Source: Bradyrhizobium cenepequi (GTDB taxonomy: Bacteria > Pseudomonadota > Alphaproteobacteria > Rhizobiales > Xanthobacteraceae). From it: a stretch of 64,000 nt of DNA. The translations under genes and the position numbers were made by a program. The stretch covers positions 1-64,000 of the forward strand of contig NZ_JAGKJI010000011.1 of the NCBI RefSeq assembly GCF_020329485.1, written 5' to 3'. This document shows, one piece after another, positions 32,232 to 41,200 of this stretch. The notes beneath the pieces are model-generated. The model was given only the letters and a program-made list of their open reading frames with translations. It did not search any database and was not told where the DNA came from. Positions within the stretch are counted from its first letter, which is position 1; each line of letters starts with the position of its first letter.

Positions 32232-35200
32232 ATGCCTGTCGAGACCACGGCCCTTCGACTTCATCCCCGCCGAACCCGCGCTCATTCAGCACTGCTTGCC
32301 GGCGTCAGCGCTGTTGCCCTTCTCGGAGCCATGACCGGAGCCGAAGCCCGCCCGCTCGGCGGCTCGTCGCCGTCCGCGGCCGCGGCTGCAGCCGCGCAAG
32401 CCGCGTCGCAGGACGCGGCAAGGGCGGCGCAGCAGGCGGGCGATGCCCTGAAGCGCGCCTCCCAGGCGATCCAGGCCATCCAGGCCGCCCAGAGTGCCGC
32501 GCGCAATCTCGCATCGCAGACGCAAAGTGCGATCCCGAACGGGCTTGTTCCCGGTGGCCTGGTCGTCGCGCCGGGTGCGGGGACGTCATCCGGCGTGTGG
32601 ACCGGCGCGCAATTGCCGGCGCAGGCACAGGTTAACGGCCGCACGCAGGTCGACATCAAGCAGACCCAGCAGAAGGCGATTCTCAACTGGACCACGTTCA
32701 ACGTCGGCAAGGAGACCACGGTCAATTTCGATCAGCAGGGCAACAGTTCGTGGACCGCGCTCAATCGCGTGGTCGACCCGAGCGCGCGTCCTTCGCAGAT
32801 TGCCGGCCAGATCAGGGCCGACGGACAAGTCTACATCATCAACCGCAACGGCATCATCTTCGGCGGCGCGTCGCAGGTGAATGTGGGCGCGCTGATCGCC
32901 GCGACCGCCAACATCACCGATGACCAGTTCTTGGATCGCGGCATCTACTCGCAGCAGCTCTCAGGCGCCTATCTCCCGAGCTTCACTGGCGCGGCCGGAT
33001 CGGTGACAGTGGAGGCCGGCGCTGAGCTCACCACGCGCTCGCCGAAATCGGTGAAAGAGGGCGGCCGCTTCGTCATGCTGCTCGGCAGCAACGTTGAAAA
33101 CGCGGGATCGATCTCCACGCCGAAGGGCCAGGCGTTGCTCGCGGCCGGCAACGACTTCATCCTGCGGCCCGGCTACGGCACCGATGCCAATCAATTCTCG
33201 ACAACCCGCGGCAGTGAGATCGCGCCGGTGATTTCCAGCAGCGGCACGAGCGGCAGTGTCACCAACGCAGGCCTGATCTTCAGCCAGCAGGGCGACATCA
33301 CGCTGGCCGGGAGGGTCATCGCACAAGACGGAACCCTGGTCTCGACCACGTCAGTCAATACGCGGGGCACTATTCATCTCCTGAATTCAGCGGCCGACAG
33401 AAATGGCAGCATTGTCTTCGGCGGTGCCAGTGTCACCACCATCCTGCCGGAGCTCGACAGCGACGAGACCGCGCTCAACAGGCAGCGCGACGCGTTGATC
33501 GCGGCGTCGATGACGCAGGACCGCATCCGCGCGCAGGCGAATTTCGGACAGTTCGATAATCTTGCCAAGCTGGCGGACCAACAGGATCAGTCGCGTATCG
33601 AGATCGTCACCGGCGGCAACGTCCTGTTCAAGAACGGCTCGACCACGATGGCGCAGGGCGGGCAGGTCACCGTTTCGGCGGGCCAGCGCATCGTCACCGA
33701 AACTGGCGCCACCATCGACGTTTCCGGCGTGCGGAGCGTGCTGCTGCCGATGTCGGTGAACAACATCAAGGTGAACGTCCAGGGCAACGAGCTCCGTGAC
33801 GCGCCCGTCAATCGCGACAGCGGCAATCTGATGAACGCCAATGTGTGGATCGACGTGCGCGATCTCGTGCTGGTCCCGGCGGGAACCGGCGGCTACGCCT
33901 CGGATCGGTACTATACGCCGGGCGGGCTGCTCGAAGTTTCGGGTTACCTCAACAACACCGCGCACACGATCGGGGAGTGGACCGCGCTTGGCGGCACTAT
34001 CACACTTTCCGGCCCGGAAGTGGTGGCGCAGCCAGGCTCCATCTTCAACATCTCCGGCGGCGCCGTCACGTATCAGGGCGGCTATATCCGTACGACAAAT
34101 TTCCGTGGTGCCGACGGCGGGATCTACAACATCGGCAACGCGCGCGCGGATGTGCTGCTCGATGGCGTCGCCGGCGGTTTTACGCGCAAGCACGAGCGCT
34201 GGAACGTCACCGAAACCTGGACAAACCCGCTTGACAAAGGCGCGGTCAGCGTCCGCTGGGAGGACGGCTACACGGTGGGACGCGATGCCGGCAGCCTCAA
34301 TCTGTCGACGCCGACCTCGGTCTTCGCGGGTACGATCGTGGCCGATGTGATCCAAGGCCAACGCCAAGTCGAGGCGCGTCCCGACGGCGTCACCGATGGC
34401 TACAAGTTCTCGCAGAACACCGCGCCGCTCGCCGGAACGCTCGCACTCGGTCAGTACACCGCGCTTGGCCGCACTGGTGTCTACAACACGGATGTAGTGT
34501 TTATCGATCTGACGACTGTATCGCCGCCGGCTGACCGCACCAACACCGCGTGGTTTGATGCTCAACATCTGAGTCAGCAGGGGCTTGGCGCTATCGATTT
34601 CGCGACCGGCGGCAAGATCACGGTTGATGCGCCGTTGTCAGTTGCCGACGGCGGTTCGGTTACGTTGACTGCGCCGATCGTTGACATCAAGGCCGACATC
34701 ACGGCTCGCAGCGGCGAGATTACGGCGACCAACCATTTCACATTGGGCACGCCCGTGGGTGGGACGATGACGCAGGTGCTGACGTCCGGCGGCGTCTCGA
34801 CCATCACGGTATCGCAGGGAGCAAAGCTCGACACCCGTGGACTATGGGCGAACGCAATCAATGACCCCGCCGACGAAAGCAAGCGGGCTTTCATCGATGG
34901 CGGCGACGTTCACCTGGTGTCTTCCGGCGACGTAATCGTCGCCACAGGCAGCATGATCGATGTGTCATCAGGCGGCCTGATTTCGCACAAGGATGACTTC
35001 ACGGGCGGCCGCGGCGGAAACGTCACTCTTCGGGCAGACGCCGTCCCGATCGGCGTTGCGCCCGGTGTCGGAAGGCTCACGCTCGACGGCGACATCAGCG
35101 GCCTCGGTGCCGCGGGAGGCGGGACACTCACGTTGGGATCGGGCGCATCTGTCGTGCTCGGCGGCGAAGTGTTGGCGACTAACGGCGTGTTGAGCGCCGG

Positions 35201-38200
35201 CGAGACAGCGCCCGTCGATCTCAAAGCCTTGGAGGAATTCCGCGTCCGCGCCGGCGAAATCTTGCCGGCCGACTATATCCGCACTTTCACGGTGGCGCCT
35301 CCAGGACAACCGATCGGTGCGGCTCCGCACATCACGACGCCTATGATCCTTGCAGCGGATTGGACCCCTCCACCTTCGCTATCGACAGTGACCAGCTACT
35401 ATATGGTTGTTCAGGGCAGGGGCAATGTGTATGTTGGCGCCCAAAACCAGCCCATCATCCCGGCTGGATCAGTCATAACTTTTATCAGTGGCACAGAGGT
35501 CTTTCCGTTAGACTACGTCGTGCCCGCCAACGTCTTTCCCAGCGGGATACCCATCGTCCCGACGACGGTGATCGTGAGTGCCGGCAATCCGTCGCCTGTG
35601 GACGTGGTCTTTGCTGCCGGGACGATCATTCGCGCCGGCGCGGTCATGGGCAGATCGGTGGCCGTGGCGCCGCTTCAGTACCTCAAGCAGAACCTGCTGC
35701 AGAGCGGGTTTTCCAAATACGACATCAGAGGCAATACCGGTCTGCTCGTCGCGCCCGGCATGCAGCTCGATGTCACGATGCCGGTCTATCGATTGTCGTC
35801 GGCCGGCTTCAGTGCGCCGACCGGCGCAGATCCATCGGCGGCGATGGAAGTTTGGACGCCGCCGCTCTACCTTGATGACCGCTCGGCAGGCAGTTTCACG
35901 CAGCGCGGTGGTGCCGACCTGTCCCTGACGTCGGCGCAAGGCATGGTGCTCGCCGCGGGTTCGGCGATCAGGGTGGATGATGGCCATTCGGTCACGTTGA
36001 ACGCGTTGTGGCAAACGACCATCGAGGGCGCCGTCACGGCGGCGGGCGGCACGATCACCATCGGCAGCGATCTCGGTTCGGCGGACTATCAACAGACCGG
36101 CTTCCCCGGTGAGTCGATCTGGATCGGCGATCATGCGGTGCTCGATGTTGCCGCGCGCCCGCTCAGCGGTGTCGATATGAAGGGACACCGCTATGGCATC
36201 GTTCGTGATGGCGGCTCGATCAAGATCGGTATCGCGTCGCTCACTCCTGACAGCAAGGGCATGCTGCCGGCGACCCAGTCGCTTGTCGTCATCCGGCCAG
36301 GTGCCGTGCTCGATGCGTCCGGCACGCATGCGGCGATCGATCTCTTGGTCGGGGCCGGCGCGATTGCGGGTTGGCAGCCGATCGATGCGGCGAGCAACGG
36401 CGGCTCCATCCTGATTGCCTCGCAGAACGGACTTTATATCGATGGCACGATGCGTGCGGTGCCTGGCGGTGCCGGTGCCGCTGGCGGTACTCTGACTCTC
36501 GCTCTGGAAACGCCGTACTACAATCCTTGGACCGCGACCGGCCCGCGCATCTTCACGATCACCCAGGACCGCGCTCGGAGTCCATTGCCGTCCGATCTCC
36601 GGCCGCGCGCGAACGATGCATCGCTCGTCGACGGCAGAGCCTATGTGAGTGCGTCGCAGGTCGCCGAGGGCGGCTTCGACAATCTTGCACTTTGGAGCCG
36701 CGACGTCTTCCGCTTCGAAGGCAATGTCAGCCTGTCCACACGCCAGAGCCTCGCGCTTTATCGCGGTGCGCTGTCCGTGGCGCCCTCGACTCTGGATGCG
36801 CGCGTTTCGCTGTCGGCTCCTTATGTGCTCCTGGATGGCGCGACGGTCGTCGATATCCCACCCGGCCTGGCTTATCCGGGCCTCCTGGGCTGGCAGCCAT
36901 CGGATACCAACCGCGGGGTGCTGACAGTCACCGCCGATCTGATCGACATGCGCAATCGGGTATTCTCGGGCGTCTCCGGGATATATCAGACGGGTATAGA
37001 GCCGGCGCCGATCATCAACCACATGATCGATGCTCCTGGATTCGATTCGATCGAACTCGTCAGCCGTGGCGACGTTCGTTTCGGCAGCGGAGTTTTTGCC
37101 AGCGGTGGCGACATCACGATCGAGGCGGCGCAACTCTATCCGACGACCGGCGCCGCCACCACCATCGCTGCCGGAATGACCAAAAATTTCCAAAGCATCG
37201 TGCGCAATGCGGAAGGCACTTTGACCATTCGCGGCAATGGCACCAATCCGGCGCTTCCCCAATCTGTTTTTGGTGCATTGGGCTTTATCGCGACGACAAT
37301 CGACCAGGGCGGCATCGTGCGCGCGCCGTTGGGTAGCGTCGTGTTGGGCAATGTCGCATCGGTCTGTCCAGGGTGTTTCGCTCTCGCTCCCGATAATGAA
37401 TTCACGCCCCAGCCTCCCATGACCGTCACGCTGCGCAGCGGCAGCATCACGTCAACCACCGCTGCCGGCCTCATTGTGCCCTACGGCGGAACCACCGATG
37501 GTCTGTCTTATAAATATAATGGGGCCGATGTGGTTTTCGCGGATCTCGGTTCGCTCAGCCCGGCAGGAGAGCAGGCTGTTGGCGTCACGGTGAAAGGCAA
37601 TCGTATCGTTGCCGACCCGGGCTCGCTGCTCGATTTGTCCGGCGGTAGCGAACTCACCGGCGCGGCTTTCGTGAGCGGACGAGGCGGTTCGGTGGATGTG
37701 CGTGAAACGCCGCTCGTCAACGCCAATCCCGCGAACACATACAGCAAGACATCAAATCGCGTTTATGCCCTCCTGCCCAGCTATGTTAGCAGCTATGCAC
37801 CGCTAGCGCCCGATAATGGAGCTGGCGATCCGCTGGTCGGCCAGCAGATTACATTGCAACGGCCGGCCGGTGGGTTGCCCGCAGGCACCTATACGCTGTT
37901 GCCGTCGACCTATGCGCTGCATCCCGGTGCATACCGCATCGAGATCGGCGGCAGTAGCACCGCAATGTTCGGAGCGGTGGCCTTAGGCAATGGCTCATAC
38001 GTGACCAGCGGCACACTCGGCATCGCGAATACCGGTTTCCGCTCGGCTCTCATGCGCCAGATCATTTTGACTCCAGCCAACAGCGTGCGGACTTATTCTC
38101 GCTATAGCGAGACGAGCTACAGCGACTTCGCCATCGCCAATGCGGCGACGTTCGGCCTGGCGCGGCCGCGCCTGCCGATCGATGGCCAAGTCGTCAAGCT

Positions 38201-41200
38201 CGACCTCGGGGCCGCCACCGGTGAGATTCTGTCTTTTGAGGGCACCGCGCTTTTTGATCCTGCCAAAGGCGGCCGTGCCGGCATTCTGGCGGTTGACGGG
38301 ACCGGCTCGATCGAACTCAAAGCCGTGGGCGCTGCCGCCACGCCGGGCATGGCGTCGATCGACACGGAGGATCTCTCGCGCTTCAATGGTGGCACGCTGT
38401 TGATCGGCGGTGAGTATATCTACTATTCCGGTGCCGGCCAAACGGACAGCAATGGCGCGCGTACCTTTTTCGCCGCTAATACAAATAATGTCTATGTCCG
38501 CGCCGGCGCGGTTCTGAAAGCCGGCCAGATCCTGCTGTTGGCGAAGAACACCATCCAGATTCAAGATGGAGCGGTGCTCGACACCACGCGCGGGAGCACC
38601 GATGTCCTCGATTCGAGAGATGGCTATATCTTCGGCAATTCGGTCAACGGAAACTCTGCAACGGCCGGCGCCATTCTCTCCGTCGCCAATGGATGGTTGA
38701 ATTTTCTGCCGCCGGTGACGAGCACGGCAGGTACGGTCACCATCGAAGATGGCGCAGCGCTTCGCACACTCGGCACCATCGTGGTCTCGTCGAGCCTCGG
38801 GCTCAATCTCGGTGCCAATGTCGCGCTCAATGCGCGCTATCTCACACTCAGCTTGCCGGAGATCAACGTCGGAACGGACGCGTCGCTCGCGGCCGCCAAT
38901 GCCGCCGGGGCGCTCGGTTCCGGCTGGCTGTTGACCCAATCGACGCTCGATCGGCTGTTGGCGCCTGCTGATCCGGCGCTGGCGCGCGTCGAGCGGCTGA
39001 CGCTGACAGTCGGCTCTTCGCTCAATTTCATTGGCGACGTCACGCTCGATGCGCGCAGCAGGGACGGCGGCAACACCATGATGGTGCTCAACACGCCCGC
39101 CATTTACGGCTGGGGTACGCAGGGCGACGTTGTGACACTTGCCGTCGATACGTTGATCTGGAACGGCGTAACCTCCGGACTGGGGACATCTGCGAGTCCT
39201 TTCGTCAGTCTATCGCCAGGCGCGGTGCGGCCCGGCGGACCGGGGACCGGTCATGGCACATTGGCGATCGACGCGCGCGAGATCATGTTCGGTTATGATC
39301 CGTACACGCGCAACCAGAACGAGATCGCGCTCGACCGTCTTGCCCTCGGCTTTGCAACCGTCAATCTGACGGCGTCGGATCGGATCACGGCCAAGGACCG
39401 TGGTACGCTCTCGGTCTATCATACGGGCACCAATGCGCAGACCTATGCGGGCGGCGAGCTCAACATCACGACGCCGCTGCTGACGGCAGAAGCCGGCGGC
39501 TTCATGTCCTACACGGCCGGCGGCGCCATCACGGCACGCGCGCCGGGGGGCGGGGCTATAAACACTGCAGCTGTCAATGCACTCGGCGGGGAGCTTCACT
39601 TCAACGGCAGCGCCATCAACATCGACACCGCGATTGCATTGCCGAGCGGCCGGCTGGAGCTGAATGCGACGGGCGATGTGACGCTCACCGAGCGTTCACG
39701 GATCGATCTGTCGGGGCGCGCCGTCACCTTCTTCGACGTGACCAAATATAGTTGGGGCGGCGACCTCGCGATGGCGAGCGCAGACGGCGCAATCACACAG
39801 CATGCCGGATCTGTCATCGACGTATCCGCGGTCCGCAATCAGGCTGGCTCGGTCGAGGCGATTGCTCTGGGCGCGAACGGCACCTTGGTATTGAATGGCA
39901 CGCTTCGCGGATCGAGCACGGGTGACTTCCGATCCGGCGGCTTCGATGGCCGCGCACGTTCTTTCGCAGACTTCGCGGGCTTGAATGCGACGTTGAATGA
40001 TGGCGGCTTCTTCGGTTCGCGCACCTTCGTGATCAAGACCGGCGATCTGGCGATCGGCGACGACGTACGCGCCAACGAGGTGAACATTTCGGTCGACGGC
40101 GGCAGCCTGACAGTCAATGGCCGGATCGACGCCAGTGGCAAGACAGTCGGCATCATTCGCCTCGCCGCGCGCGACGATCTCGTGCTTGCGCCTACAGCCG
40201 TCCTCGACGCGCACGGCACCGTGCTGCAGGTCGACGGCTATGGGAAGCCGATCGAAGCGTCGAACCGCGGCCATGTGGAGCTGACGTCCGCGCAAGGCAC
40301 GGTACGCCTTGCGTCAGGCGCCACCATCGATCTTCGATCCGCCGATGCGGTGGCGCGCGGCCAGATCGAGATCAACGCGCAACGACGCGGCGGAGCCAAC
40401 GGCACAGGCGCCGGCGCCAACGACATCGCGGTCGAGGCCGCCGGCCCGCTCAACATTTGGGGCGCCGGCAGCATCGCGGTCAACGGTTTCCACCGTTACG
40501 AATTGGCCGATGGAATCGTCAACCAAAGCCTGCTCGATGCGATTCACGGCGACAGCACCGCATTCATCGACGCGGCTTGGGCCAATGGTGCGTTGCTGAA
40601 CAGGTTGTCCGGACTCAGGGCCTACGGCGATGCCTTCCATCTGCGGCCCGGGATCGAGCTCACGGCCACAGGCGACATCACTGTCGTCGGCGATCTCGAC
40701 CTCGCCGGCTATCGCTACGGTCCGAATGCCGATCCCGCACGGCGAGGCTCCGGCGAACCGGGTGTCGTGGTGATGCGCGCCGGCGGGAATCTCAAAATCA
40801 ATGGCAGCATCAATGACGGCTTCGCGCCGCCGCCGGTCACACCCGACGACGGCCGCTTTCCTGGGGAGACGCTCACGTTCATTGGCGGGCAGCCGATCGC
40901 CGAGGAGGTCGTCTTCACGGCGCCGTTTTATGAACCCTATGGGATGAATGTCTTCATCTTCCCGGTCACCGCGCCCGGCGCGAACGATCCGGTCGTGGTC
41001 TCGGGCATGATCAGCGATGACTACGCCACGTATGGGCCCGGGGACACCATTTTCGGAGGTGAACTGTATGGCACCATTCGCATCGCTGCCGGCACGGTTG
41101 TGACCGTGGACGGCGATCCGAGCCAGGCGACCATCAGCTACACGTCGACGCGGCAAGGCAAGATGTGGGCTGTGGCGCCGATGCTGGCCCCGGGCTCGCT

